Below, in pieces: positions 1 through 10,600 of a DNA stretch of 64,000 nt. The notes beneath the pieces were generated by a model, which saw only the letters and a list, made by a program, of their open reading frames with translations, was not told the origin of the DNA and did not search any database. The stretch is taken from contig OZ251230.1 of the NCBI GenBank assembly GCA_965240325.2, forward strand, positions 1 through 64,000, in the 5' to 3' direction. The translations under genes were made by a program, and so were the position numbers. This DNA is from Rebecca billardiae RCC1528 (Eukaryota > Haptophyta). Numbering within the stretch: the first letter of the stretch is position 1; the number at the start of each line of letters is the position of its first letter.

Positions 1-1925
1 CCGCGCGCGCCGGGCTCGGGCTCGAGCTCGAGCTCGAGCAGCAGGTCGGGCGCGCCGCGCAGCGCGGCCAGCTCGGCGCGCACCAGCCCCGCCTCGCGCC
101 GCGCCGAGTCGATGCGCGCGCGCACGGCGGAGAGGCGGGGCAGCAGGAAGGGCTGCTGCACGAGCATGCCGACGGTCTGCTCGCGCGCCGCGTCCAGCCC
201 GCGCAGCAGCGCGGCCGAGCCCTCGGTGAACACCAGCGCCGCCTGCCACACGCCGGCCGCGTGCACGTCGGCCAGCGCGAGCAGCGCCGCCCACTTGTGC
301 CACGCGAGGCAGACCGAGCCGTGCGCGCGCGCGTGCAGCGCCGCGCCGAGCTTCGCGGCGAAGGCGAGCGCGGCGGCGCGCCGCGCGTCCTTCTCGGCGA
401 GGCCGACGCGCGCGTCCGCCAGCGCCGCCGCGTCGCGCGCCACGCGCTCCGCCGCCGCGCGCGCGCGGCGCTCGGCGGCGCGCGCCGCGCCCGCGGGCGA
501 CGCGTCGAGCGCCGCCGGCGCCGCCGCCTCGGCGGGCGGCGCGCCCGCCACCGCCGCGGCCGCGTCGCGCTCGGCGAGCGCGGGCGCGGGCAGCCGCGTC
601 GGCGGCGCGGGCGCGCCGAGCGCCGCGCCGCCGCCCGGCGCGCCGCCGCCCGCCGGCGCGCGCGCCGCGCGCCGCGCGCCCGGCGCGCCCGCGCCGGCGG
701 GCGGCGCGCGCAGCCGCAGCGGCGCGCGCACGACGCCGCCGCCGCGCACGCCCGCGCCCACGCGCCGCTCGAGCGACGAGCCGCCGGCGGCGGCGGCGCC
801 GGCGAAGGCGGCGGCGCGCGGGCGCACGCCGCGCTCGTCGCGCTCGTCGCGCTGCCGCAGCGCCGCGTGCGCCGCGGCGAGCTCGCGCGACAGCTCGTCG
901 GCGGCGGCGCGCGCGGCCGCGCGCTCGCGCGCCGCGGCCGCGTGCGCGCGCGCCGCGCGCGCCGCGTCCGCCTCCGCGCCGTCGAGCGCGCGCTGGTACG
1001 CGGCGGCGTCGGCGCGCAGCGCGTCGGCGTCGCGCGCGCGCTGGTTCGCCGCGCGCAGCTGCGCGGCCAGCTCGCGCGCGTGCGCGTCCCGCCTGTGCGC
1101 GGCCTCCTCGAGGTTGAGCGCGTGCGCGCGCAGCGCCTCCACCTCCTGCCGCGACTCCTTGGGCGCGAGCGAACGCCCCAGCTCGCGCATCAGCCCCAGC
1201 CGCTTGGTCTGCTCGGAGAGCTCGGCGAGGCGCGCGTCGGTCGCGGCGACGCGCTCGCGCAGCTTGGCGTTCTCCGCGTCCAGCGTGAGCAGCCGCGCGC
1301 CCTCGCGCACGCTCGGCTCGCGCGCGCCGCCGGCGCCGTCGGCCGCGCCGCCCGCGGCGGCGACGGCCGCGTACGCGCGCGCGGCGAGCGCCTCGAGCCG
1401 GCGCACGTCGGAGGCGAGCGCGCGCTGCGCGACGAGCGCGGCGTTGCGCTCGGCGCGCAGCTCCTCCGTCTCGTCCCGCGCCGACGCCTCCGAGAAGCCC
1501 GCGCGCCGCGCGAGCGCGCCGACCACCTTGGCGTGCGCGAGCTCGGCGCGCGCGCGCACCGCGTCCGCGCGCGCCTCGTCGCGCTCGGCGGCGAGCGCGG
1601 CGGCGGACGCGCCGGGCGGCGCGCGCTCGAGCGCGCCGAGCTCCGAACGGAGCAGCCCGAGCGCCACGCCCTCCGCGCGCGCGCGCGCCTCCGCCGCCGC
1701 CGCGGCCGCGCGCAGCTCGCGCAGCTCGTCGCGCCAGCCCTCGGGCGCGACCCGCCCGCGCAGCTGCGCGTGCACGTTGGCGAGCGCGCCGGTGCGCCAC
1801 GCGCGGTACCGCTCGTCGGCGAGCTCGCGCGCGTACTCGGTCAGCTGCGCGTGCCACGCGCGCAGCGCCGCCTCGTCCGCGCCGCCGCCGCCGCCGCCTG
1901 TGGCGGCCGCGCCCTCGTCCGCCAT
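1..1925 (-). CDS. Long coiled-coil protein, C-terminus beyond the window
   Basis: The frame runs from an ATG at 1925 down to base 1 without a stop, giving about 641 codons with the C-terminal end missing. The protein starts with an acidic, Gly-rich tail and then becomes a long Ala/Arg/Glu/Leu helix with heptad-like spacing. A Pro/Gly/Ala linker lies around residues 380-450, followed by more helix. Near residue 541 there is a Trp-bearing stretch, SVCLAWHKWAALLALADVH, which resembles single Sfi1-type centrin-binding repeats (inference). The start is 166 bp from the divergent QCR7 start, so the two may share a promoter region. I recognise no family. A centrosomal or basal-body structural role is possible but unproven. 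Confidence 0.7.
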   Translation of the reverse strand, partial: MADEGAAATGGGGGGADEAALRAWHAQLTEYARELADERYRAWRTGALANVHAQLRGRVAPEGWRDELRELRAAAAAAEARARAEGVALGLLRSELGALERAPPGASAAALAAERDEARADAVRARAELAHAKVVGALARRAGFSEASARDETEELRAERNAALVAQRALASDVRRLEALAARAYAAVAAAGGAADGAGGAREPSVREGARLLTLDAENAKLRERVAATDARLAELSEQTKRLGLMRELGRSLAPKESRQEVEALRAHALNLEEAAHRRDAHARELAAQLRAANQRARDADALRADAAAYQRALDGAEADAARAARAHAAAARERAAARAAADELSRELAAAHAALRQRDERDERGVRPRAAAFAGAAAAGGSSLERRVGAGVRGGGVVRAPLRLRAPPAGAGAPGARRAARAPAGGGAPGGGAALGAPAPPTRLPAPALAERDAAAAVAGAPPAEAAAPAALDASPAGAARAAERRARAAAERVARDAAALADARVGLAEKDARRAAALAFAAKLGAALHARAHGSVCLAWHKWAALLALADVHAAGVWQAALVFTEGSAALLRGLDAAREQTVGMLVQQPFLLPRLSAVRARIDSARREAGLVRAELAALRGAPDLLLELELEPEPGAR

Positions 1926-2090
1926 GCCAAGCAGTTCGAGTGGGGCAGAAGGGGCGGTTGGGCCCGGACGCTCGCTTCGAAGCGCCGAGTCCGGGCGGCG
2001 CCCATCAGCCTCCAGCCAAGCTCTTGTCCGATCGAGAGCGATCGAGAGCTGGTGCTGAGCTCGAGCTCGATCGAGGGCGTGGCCGCGGCG

Positions 2091-2661
2091 ATGGGCTTCC
2101 TCGAGAAGATCAACCTCTCGTTCGCGCGCATGATTACGGGCGACGTGTACCGGCGACTGGCGCAAGTCGGTGCGCGCTCGGCCCCTCGCCCCGCGCGCGC
2201 GCGCCCCGCGCGCTCGGCGCTCGCACGGCGGCGGCGGCTTCCGACCCGCGGCGCGAGCGTTTGGCCGCCCCTCGCGGGCAGGCCTGCGGTACGAGGACCT
2301 GTACATCGAGACGGCGGATGTGCAGCTCGCCCTCTCCCGCCTCCCCAAGGAGGCGCTCATCGCGCGCGAGCAGCGCCTCAAGCGCGCAATGGACCTCTCG
2401 ATGAAGCACAAATTCGTGAGCGCGCGGCGCGGCGCGGCGCGGCGCGGCCCGAGCGCGGCGGCGCAGGCGGCCTCACGCGCACACGCGCCCGTGCGCTCGC
2501 CCGCGCCCGCGCAGCTGCCCGACAACATCGTGCAGCTGCACCTCGAGCAGTCGGCCGCGCGCTCGTACCTGACGCCGCACCTCGAGGCGATCAAGGCGGC
2601 CAAGCAGGAGAAGTTCCTCGCGCCCGGCAGCATCGGCAACCCGTACGACTGGAGCCCGTGA
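2091..2661 (+). CDS. QCR7: Cytochrome b-c1 complex subunit 7 (QCR7/UQCRB)
   Basis: Three exons (2091-2169, 2282-2415, 2515-2661) join in phase to 119 residues. The product is the small subunit of mitochondrial complex III that packs on the matrix side of cytochrome b. The family signature is visible: LPKEALIAREQRLKRAMDLS followed by MKH near residues 50-70, then YLTPHLEAIKAAKQEK near the C-terminus. The length matches the family (about 110-130) and, as usual for this subunit, there is no obvious cleavable presequence. Introns begin GTGCGC and GTGAGC and end AG. The start at 2091 is the first ATG and gives the expected short N-terminal helix. Call from motif recognition. Confidence 0.88.
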
Positions 2662-3215
2662 GCGCACGTCCGCGGCGCGCACGGCGCGCGGTGGTGGCGG
2701 GCACGCGGATGGGGCCGCCTGCGCGGCGGTGGCGCCGGCCGGGGCTCGGCGCGGCGCCGGGCCGCTGGGGCCGAGGTGCTGCGTCAGCGGCCAGCCCGCG
2801 GCCGCACCGCAGCGGCACTAGCCGCTAGCGCCCGTCGACGTCGACGTCGCTCTCGCGGCGGCATCGACCGGGCGCCTCGCGTGCGGGGCCCCGGCTGTAC
2901 AGTCCGTGCCAGCCATGATCCGTGCCGGGACCGCCTTCGCCAATAGCCGAGTCTTAGCGCCCGGGTCCCAGCTTGTCAGCCGCTGAGCCTTGCTGCTGAT
3001 GACTCGGACAGCCGCACAGGCCACAGCGCCACACTCACAGACAATCAATGGCGTCTGGTGATTCAGCCGATAATCAATGCGCGCGCATCTCGAACGACGA
3101 CGGGCGCGCGCGGGCGGCCGTAAAAAAGGACCGCGCTTGCAGCGGAATCCATCGTCGTCGCCGCTTCATCGGCGACTCTCGGACGCACTCTGCGAGCGAG
3201 GCCGCGCATCGAACC
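2662..3215. other. Intergenic, QCR7 to PGM
   Basis: No credible gene is seen. Short open frames here are GC-driven. The stretch presumably holds the QCR7 3' end and the PGM promoter, but no TATA box or other clear element was found. Confidence 0.5.
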
Positions 3216-5464
3216 ATGTCCGCGCCCAAGCCGTGGACCCCGCAGGAGGTGCGCGGCTGCGGCGGTGGCGGCGGCTGCTGCTGCTGCGCGCGCCCTCGGC
3301 GCTCGGCGCCGGGCGCGCGCGCGCAGCGGCTCACGCGCGCGGCGCGGCCGCTCGCGCGCGCGCGCCGTGTTGCGCGCGCGCGCGCAGGTCGAGGACTACC
3401 TCTCGCGCTTCCGCGTGCAGGAGCTGCTGTCGGAGGCGGTGAACGACGCCGTGACCGCCAAGGCGACCGACCCGGTCTCGCACATCGCCGACTTCTTGTC
3501 CAAGGTCGGCTCCGCAGACCCGCTCGGCGTGGAGGAGGTGCCGACCACGCCGATCGACGGCCAGAAGCCGGGCACGTCGGGGCTGCGCAAGAAGACCAAA
3601 GTGTTCATGGAGGGCGCGTACCTGCACAACTTTGTGCAGGCCACCTTCGACACGCTCGTCGCCGAGGGCGTGCCCGTCTCGGGCGGCACGCTCGTCGTGT
3701 CGGGCGACGGGCGCTTCTACAACAAGGAGGCGATCCAGATCATCCTCAAGATGGCGGCGGCGAACGGGGTGGCGCGGCTGTGGGTGGGCACGGACGGGCT
3801 GCTCTCGACGCCCGCGGTCTCCGCCGTCGTGCGCGCGCGCGAGGGCGGCTTCAAGCCCTTCGGCGCGTTCATCCTCTCCGCGTCGCACAACCCGGGCGGG
3901 ATCGACGAGGACTTTGGCATCAAGTTCAACATGGCCAACGGCGGGCCCGCGCCCGAGAAGGTGACCGAGGGGATCTTCGCGCGGACCAAGAGCATCAGCG
4001 CGTACAAGATCTGCCCCGCCTTCCCGCACGTCGAGCTCGCCGAGCCCACCACGCGCGCCGTGCCCAAGGCCGACGGCTCGGGCTCGGTGAGCGTGGAGGT
4101 GTTCCCGTGCACGGAGGACCACGTGGCGGTGCTCAAGCAGTGCTTCGACTTTGGCCAGATCAAGGCGCTGTGCGCGCGGCCGGACTTCTCGATGGTGTAC
4201 GACTCGATGAACGGCGTGCAGGGGCCGTACGCCAAGGCGGTGCTCTGCGACGAGCTCGGCCTGCCCGCGTCGAGCCTGATGAACGCCGTGCCCAAGCCCG
4301 ACTTTGGCGGCCACGCGTCGCCCTCGCACGGCCACGCCGACCCCAACCTGACGCACGCGGTCGAGCTGATCGCCAAGATGGGGCTGGACAAGATGGGGAA
4401 CAAGGTGAACACGCCCGCGCCGCCGCCCAAGTTTGGCGCCGCGGCCGACGGCGACGCCGACCGCAACATGATCCTCGGCGAGCAGTTCTTCGTCACGCCG
4501 TCCGACTCGCTCGCCATCATCGCCGCCAACGCGGACGCCATCCCCTTCTTCAAGAAGAACGGCGGTACGCACGCACGCCCAGCGCACGCCCAGCGCACGC
4601 CCAGCGCACGCCCAGCGCACGCCCAGCGCACACCCAGCGCACCAAGGGACCCGCGCCGCGCTCGGCGCGCGCGCGCGCGCGCTCACCCGCGCCGCCCGCA
4701 CGCGCGCGATGCCGCGCGCAGGCCTCAAGGCGTGCGCGCGCTCGATGCCGACCTCGTGCGCGCTCGACCGCGTCGCGGCCGCGCGCTCGATCGAGGCGTT
4801 CGAGGTGCCGACCGGCTGGAAGTTCTTTGGCAACCTGATGGACTCGGGCACGGCCGCGTTCCCCAAGGGCAAGACGTACACGCCCTTCCTCTGCGGCGAG
4901 GAGTCGTTCGGCACGGGCTCGAACCACGTGCGCGAGAAGGACGGCATGTGGGCGGTGCTCGCGTGGCTGCAGATCCTCGCCGCCAAGAACGGCGACGCGG
5001 CCAAGCCGTTTGTGAGCGTCGCCGACATCGTGCGCGCGCACTGGGCGGAGTTTGGGCGCAACTACTACGCGCGGTACGACTACGAGGCCGTGGACAAGGC
5101 CAAGGCGACCAAGATGATGGAGGAGATGGCGGCCAAGGCGGGCGAGAGCGGCACGGAGTACGAGGGCGGGTACACGCTCGCCAAGCTCGACGAGTTCACG
5201 TACAACGACCCGGTCGACGGCTCCGTCTCGCAGCACCAGGGCATCCGGTACGTGATGACCGACGGCAGCCGCATCGTCTTCCGGCTCAGCGGCACGGGCG
5301 TCGACGGCGCGACCGTGCGCCTGTACCTCGAGAAGTACGAGCCGCCGTCGGGCAACCTCGACCAGCACGCCTTCGACGTGGTCAAGCCGCTCGCCGCGAT
5401 CGCGCTGCAGGTGAGCAAGCTGCCCGAGTTCACCGGCCGCACCGAGCCGACCGTCATCACCTGA
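3216..5464 (+). CDS. PGM: Phosphoglucomutase with N-terminal DPY30/RIIa-like extension
   Basis: Three exons (3216-3248, 3388-4564, 4722-5464) give 650 residues. The enzyme interconverts glucose-1-phosphate and glucose-6-phosphate. Hallmarks are QKPGTSGLR at residues 70-78, the phosphoserine loop SASHNPGG near 177, the Mg loop DGDADR near 366, the sugar-binding loop CGEESFG near 461 and the phosphate site RLSGTG near 591, so catalysis should be intact. The family is usually about 560 residues. The excess is mainly the first 65 or so residues, where YLSRFRVQELLSEAVNDAV and DPVSHIADFL resemble a DPY30/RIIa docking-dimerisation helix pair, a module common in ciliary proteins. Intron 2 (4565-4721) contains about six copies of an 11-mer close to CGCCCAGCGCA. 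No transit peptide is evident. Confidence 0.93.
4566..4645 (+). repeat. 11-bp minisatellite in PGM intron 2
   Basis: About six tandem copies of an 11-mer close to CGCCCAGCGCA lie just inside the donor end of the intron. Copies are nearly identical, the last carrying CACACCCAGCGCA. It is non-coding because the frame resumes at 4722 in the conserved GLKACARSMPTS segment of PGM. Confidence 0.85.
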
Positions 5465-5857
5465 GCGCCTCCGACGCACGTGACAGTCGTGACACGTCCG
5501 CCTGCGAAACGGCCGCGGGGCGCGGGCAGCGCCGCTGCGCCGGCCGCCGCAGCGTCCAGCAGGCGCGACACTGCGCGCGAGGACCGGTGGGATATGCGCG
5601 CAGCGCGCAGCAGCAGGCGTGCGCGCGCATCATCCGTCGTCGTCACAGTGATGACAGTGTCGGCGCCGCATCACGCGACGCGATCATCGGACGCCGCAGA
5701 CTCAGCGCTCGTGCGCATCGCCGACCTACTTACCGGTTACCCGGTCGTCCCGCGCTTCATCAGCCTATGGCATGCAGCTCGTCGCAGCATATATAGCGTC
5801 CGCCATGATCGATCATCATCAAATCAATAATCGCGTATACGCATCGTCATATCACAC
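5465..5857. other. Intergenic, PGM to TIR element
   Basis: No gene is seen. The sequence becomes A+T richer toward 5800 (ATATATAGCG, AATCAATAAT) before the left terminal inverted repeat of the mobile element begins at 5858. Confidence 0.5.
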
Positions 5858-5891
5858 CACAGCAACGATTTCTTTTTTAAAGCGGCCGTTA
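5858..5891 (+). repeat. Left terminal inverted repeat of the 6.3-kb element
   Basis: Begins CACAGCAACGATTTC and continues through TTTTTTAAAGCGGCCGTTA. It matches the reverse complement of 12079-12112 at 33 of 34 positions (T versus C at the twelfth base). Confidence 0.85.
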
Positions 5892-6413
5892 AGGAAACTC
5901 CAACAAATTGATTTTCGGCCGTTAACGGCTCAACCCGGGCGTCCGGCCACAATCCCGAGAGCCTCCTCGCGCCGCTCGGACCAACCGACGGTCGTCCAGA
6001 GCTCCGACGCGAAGTTGAAAGTCCCGGTGCGCGCGTGCGCCGTGCGTGCGCGTGTGGCGGCGTCCACGTCGCCGCTGCGCCACCGGTGCTCTAATCGCGG
6101 GTGTTCCCCAACCTATCCCCCACCTGCCCCGCACCCGCTCCGCGTCCCGACCCGCCACGCCGATCTACTTTGCTAGGTCTGTTCGTAACACGGTGCGAAT
6201 CTGCGCCCGCCTGCACGCCGCCGCGCGCGGGGATGCAGGAAGTGTATGGAGGGGCGCGGAGTTTGTATTCAGGCGGCGGGTTACTCGTGATCCACGCACA
6301 TGCTCAGCGGGAACGCTTACTTTTGCATGGGTGACCGGGAATTTGCATCAGACTAACTTGCTGCGGCTGCGCCCGGCGGCGGCCGCGCGGGACCGCGCTC
6401 GCCGCGCGCAGCA

Positions 6414-7271
6414 ATGACGACGGCTGTGCTTACCGTGGGCAAGGGCAAGCGTTCCTGCGCGAAGCCGAAGAAGGTCAAGCTGCAGCGGAAGGGCGGCTAC
6501 GGCATCGGGCGCAAGGTCTCTGCCGCATCTGTGCGGCGGCGCATGGCCGCGGCGGCCGCGGAGAAGGCGGCTGAGCACGAGACGCTCATGCTGCGCGCGC
6601 GCGAGGCGGCGAGCGAGGTGGACCACTCGATCATGCCGAACGAGAACTACCTGGCGGAGGTCAAGCGCAAGGTCAACAACTTCGTCGCCATCAAGGGCAG
6701 CCGGAAGAAGGGCAACCTGCTGCGCAAGGCCAAGCTGGCGCTGTTCCCGCGTGACGCCCTCTACTCGCCGATGTTCACCTCGCTCGACGACCAGGGCGTC
6801 GTGCACGAGACGCGAGAGAAGGACCGCACGCGGCGCACCGTGAGCTCGTACCAGCCCGAGCGCATCTCGACGTGGCTCAACCTGGGCATGCGCCGCGTCC
6901 CGAAGCCGCTGCGGGCGAACGCGCTCGGCGGCGCGCGCACGGACCGGCACCTCTCGGCGATCAACACGGTGCACTCGCTCTCGATCGAGCACACCGAGAT
7001 GCATCGGCTCGATCCGGACGGCGCGTACCAGCAGTTCGCGCACGTGCGCGTGGGCGTGATCTCGCTCAACGCGCAGGGCGGCCTGCACGCGCCACAGGAC
7101 GCGCAGGGCGGCGTGAGCGTCGACGCCGAGCGCTACGCGCTGATGCAGCCATGGCGCTTCAAGAAGGAGAAGGGGCGCGCTGACGTGAGCGGCGAGCTGC
7201 TCAAGGTGTGCGCGCAGGGCGTCTCGATGCGCCGCGGCGGAGGCGGGGCTGGCGGCGCACGCCGTCTGTGA
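6414..7271 (+). CDS. Element ORF A, unknown basic protein
   Basis: An uninterrupted 285-residue frame inside the TIR element. The N-terminus is very basic (KGKRSCAKPKKVKLQRKGG), then a helical Ala/Glu segment, then a less biased, protein-like middle with motifs such as NENYLAEVKRKVNNFVAIKG and SLDDQGVVHETREKDR. It does not look like a GC artefact because its composition is balanced and it contains many Asn, Ile and Phe residues. I recognise no family. DNA or RNA binding is a guess from charge alone. Just after the stop, another frame (to 7417) reads on with a plausible tail ending SRRKRADWKARRAQRE, so the true C-terminus may be joined by a frameshift or a small intron. Confidence 0.55.
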   Translation: MTTAVLTVGKGKRSCAKPKKVKLQRKGGYGIGRKVSAASVRRRMAAAAAEKAAEHETLMLRAREAASEVDHSIMPNENYLAEVKRKVNNFVAIKGSRKKGNLLRKAKLALFPRDALYSPMFTSLDDQGVVHETREKDRTRRTVSSYQPERISTWLNLGMRRVPKPLRANALGGARTDRHLSAINTVHSLSIEHTEMHRLDPDGAYQQFAHVRVGVISLNAQGGLHAPQDAQGGVSVDAERYALMQPWRFKKEKGRADVSGELLKVCAQGVSMRRGGGGAGGARRL

Positions 7272-7636
7272 CGAAGGGCCCGTCGGAGCTCACGGGCGCG
7301 CCGCCGGCAGCGCCTGCCGCGGCGCCCGCCGCGGCGGCACCGGCGGCGCCGCCCGAGTCCGACGTCTCACGGCGCAAGCGCGCGGACTGGAAAGCGCGCC
7401 GCGCGCAGCGCGAGTAGCTGACCGCCACTCGCCGAGCAGCGAGCAGCGCCCGATGGCGTCGCGCGCCAGCTGGTGACGGCGCGGTCGCGCCGCATCCCCC
7501 CCTCGATCTCTCTGCCCTCGATCCCACGCATGCCCATCTGCATTCTCATTCTCAGCCTCTCTCGCATGTTCCAGTCCTCGGTCTCACGCCCGGCCTCTGC
7601 GCCGACGCGCCATCCGATCCATCGTCCGCCGCCGTG
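7272..7636. other. Gap between element ORFs A and B
   Basis: The first half (to 7417) is open in a different frame from ORF A and reads as an Ala/Pro linker plus a basic tail. The second half (7418-7636) is CT-rich with no frame of note and probably leads into ORF B. Confidence 0.45.
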
Positions 7637-10600
7637 ATGCCCTACGCGGTCGCGGACACCCAGCCGCTGCCTCCGTTGGGGCCGCCGCCGCTGCCGTCGC
7701 TTCCGCCACCGCCGCAGCTGCCGTCGGCGCCTCCGCACCTGCCTCCGCCGCTCGTGCAGCCGCCGCAGCCGCGGCCGCGGCCGCGGCCGCGGCCGCAGCC
7801 GCAGCCGCTGTCCTCGCCGCATGATGCCGCCCGTCCACCGACCGCGCGCGCGCTCGCTCTCCTTCGAGCTGATGGCGGCGAGGCGGCGGCATCAGCCGCC
7901 GCCGCCGCCGCCGATTTGTCTCCCGCCGTCGTCGCTGCCCGCTTCTCGTCTCTTCCCGCTCACGCCGACCACCTCGTCTTCTCGCCCGCCACTACCAACG
8001 CCTCCTCCGCCTTGAGCTTTCCTGCTGCCGCTGCGCCGTCGCCCGCGGTCACGCGCAGCGCCTCCCGCCAGCCCGCGCCGCCACTCCTCCTCGCTGGCGC
8101 GGCGGCGCAGCCGTTCGTCGGTGGGTCGGCGGAAGAGCTGCTGCCGCCGAGGTCACCTGCCGTCGCCTCGCCCGCCTTCATGTCGCCGCCGCCTGCCGTG
8201 CTGCTCTCGGCCGCGCCCACCCGCCAGCGGCCTCTCACGCGCTCGGCTGGCAGCGTGGCGCCGACGCCCGAGGCAGAGGCGGACGAGCAGACAGCACGGG
8301 GTCGAAGGCGCATGGCCGAGCTGCAGCACGTGGCCGAGCTCGAGCAGCAGTTGCGGCGCTCGCACAGCACGCGCAGCGTCCCTTCCGAGCTCGAGCTCAC
8401 CTCGCTGCGCACACGTGTGACCGAGCTCGAGCACTTCAACGGCGAGCTCGAGCGCGAGCGCGACGACGCGGTGCGGCAGCGCGAGGACATCGTCAACTCG
8501 GCCGCCGTCGATCTCGAGCCGGTTCTCGACGTGGTGATCGCCGCCGTCAAGCTCGAGTGCGAGAACATCGAGCGCGAGGCCCTCGACCGGATCGCCGCCG
8601 CGCGCGCCGCCGCTGCTGCCGCGGAGAGGCGCGCTGTGCTCGCCGGGTACCGCGCCGGGCACAGCGCGGATGCGCGCACCCGCCACGACGCCGAGGCGGA
8701 GCAGGCGCAGGCGAAGCTTCGGCGCGATCTCGAAGAGGCGAACGCGCGGGCCGCAGCTGCGCAGCGCGCCGCCGACGCGCAGCGCGATCGGGCCCTCGAG
8801 TTGGAGCGCCGCCTCACCGCGACCGAGCACATCGCCGCTGACGCGCTGAGCGGCGTCGAGCACGAGCTCGCGGCTGCGCTGCACGCGCAGCAGCTGCTCG
8901 AGCAGCAGTGCGCGCACGCCCAGTCGCTCTGCGACGAGCAGCAGTCGCAGCTTGTCGAGCTCAAGCGCGACAAGGACGCCGCGCGCAAGCGCGCCGACCG
9001 AGCCGCCGGCAAGTTCGAGCACCTCGCCGAGCTGAACGGGCTGGACGGCGCTCATCGGCAGCGCGCTCAGCGCCCATCTCTCTCGGTCTCGAGCAACGCG
9101 TGCCGCAAGCGCAGGCGGGGGGAGGCGGACCATATCGAGCACATCCTGCGTGGCACGCCCGACGACGTGATGGACCTCGTGCTGCACGAGATGCTCGAGG
9201 GCGCAGACGACGGCTCGCGCAAGCCGTGGGCGAGGCACGCCTACCTCCAGCAGCGCCGCGGCGCAGTGGGCGTTGTGCGCGAGATTCAATCTCATCAGAC
9301 GCACCACGACGTCGCCGGCTACCTCGTCTCGAAGAACGTCACGGACGCGCAGTTCGACACGTGGCGCGAGTGGGTGGGGAAGGAGATCCACCCGGTGACG
9401 GGCGAGCACTCGGCTCGCACCGTCTTCCGCGGCGGCTTCGGCCGCGAGCCGATCCGCCACCCGATCCCGCCGCCGGCGGCTGGCTCTCGAGAGGTCGCGC
9501 AGCGCGATCGCGAGCACGCGGGCGCGGGCGTGCTCATGATCGGCAGCGAGTCGGCGGCGCGGCCGTGGGCGCAGGCCGTGCACGCCGTGCTGGATCGCTC
9601 GGAGCGCAACGGCAAGTCCGCGCGCCCGCGCGGGCAGCCGCACGTCCTCCTCCTCTCGGCGGACGCGGGCAACACGGCTCACTCGCGCACGGCCACGATC
9701 GCCATCGTGCGCAACGGCTGGGGCGTCAACTACGGCGCGCTCGCGTCGTCAGAGGCGATCGCCATCTCGGAGCGGCCGGACTCGGACATGTCCGAGTTAT
9801 GGAGTGCGCACGCCGACGCGATCAATGACGTGATCCGGAGCGGCCTGCTTCCGCCGCGACCGACGCCGCCTGCTGCCGCCACCGCACGTGTGGCCGGCGC
9901 GGCCGGCGGCGCGGCCGCGGCCGTCACAGCCGGCGCGGCCGGCGGCGCGGGCCGCGGCGAGGCCCGCGGCGCGGCCGGCGGCGCGGCCGGCGGCACGGCC
10001 GGCGGCACGGCCGGCGGCACGGGCGGCGCGGGCGGCGCGGGCGGCAGCGGCAGCGGCGTGGCTGGCGGCACCGCCGGCGCTGGCGTCCGCGCGGCCGGCG
10101 GCGCGGCCGGCGGCGCGGCTGGTAACGCGGGCGCGGGCGCTGGCGGCGGCGCGGGCGGCGCGGGCGGCGCGGGCGGCAGCGGCAGCGGCAGCGGCGTGGC
10201 TGGCGGCACCGCCGGCGCTGGCGTCCGCGCGGCCGGTGGCGCGGCCGGCGGCGCGGCGAGCAGCGCGGCTGGCAACCCGAGCGCGGGCACGGCCGGCGGC
10301 GCGGCCGCCGCGGCCGCCGCGGCCGCCGCGGCCGCCGCGGCCGGCGGCGCGGCCGGCGCGGCCGGCGCGGCCGGCGCGGCCGGCGCTGCCGGCGCGGCGG
10401 GCGGCGCGGCCGGCGGCGGTTTTGGCGGCGGCGGCGAGGCGGCCGACTACGCGGAGGAGCAGAAGGCCATCATCACGTACACCGGCGATTATGTCAACCT
10501 TGCCAGCCTCGCCGGCCAGGGCTCGCACAACGTCTCGCCGCTCCGCTTCAACGTGTGGGCGGTCAAGGAGGCGGGCGCGGACGGCGGCTCGCCTCAGTGG

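Noticed and set aside
112-2828. Very long plus-strand open frames (648 and 855 codons) across 112-2828
   Set aside because: They are antisense shadows of the coiled-coil gene and QCR7; in very GC-rich DNA stops are rare, and the translations are Arg/Ala noise with no motifs. The same holds for most antisense frames in this window.
6325-6350. CATGGGTGACCGGGAA, resembling the 3' box of 5S rRNA genes
   Set aside because: The match covers only about 11 contiguous bases and no upstream 5S helix or A/C-box layout fits, so it is probably chance; a 5S-derived SINE was considered and dropped.
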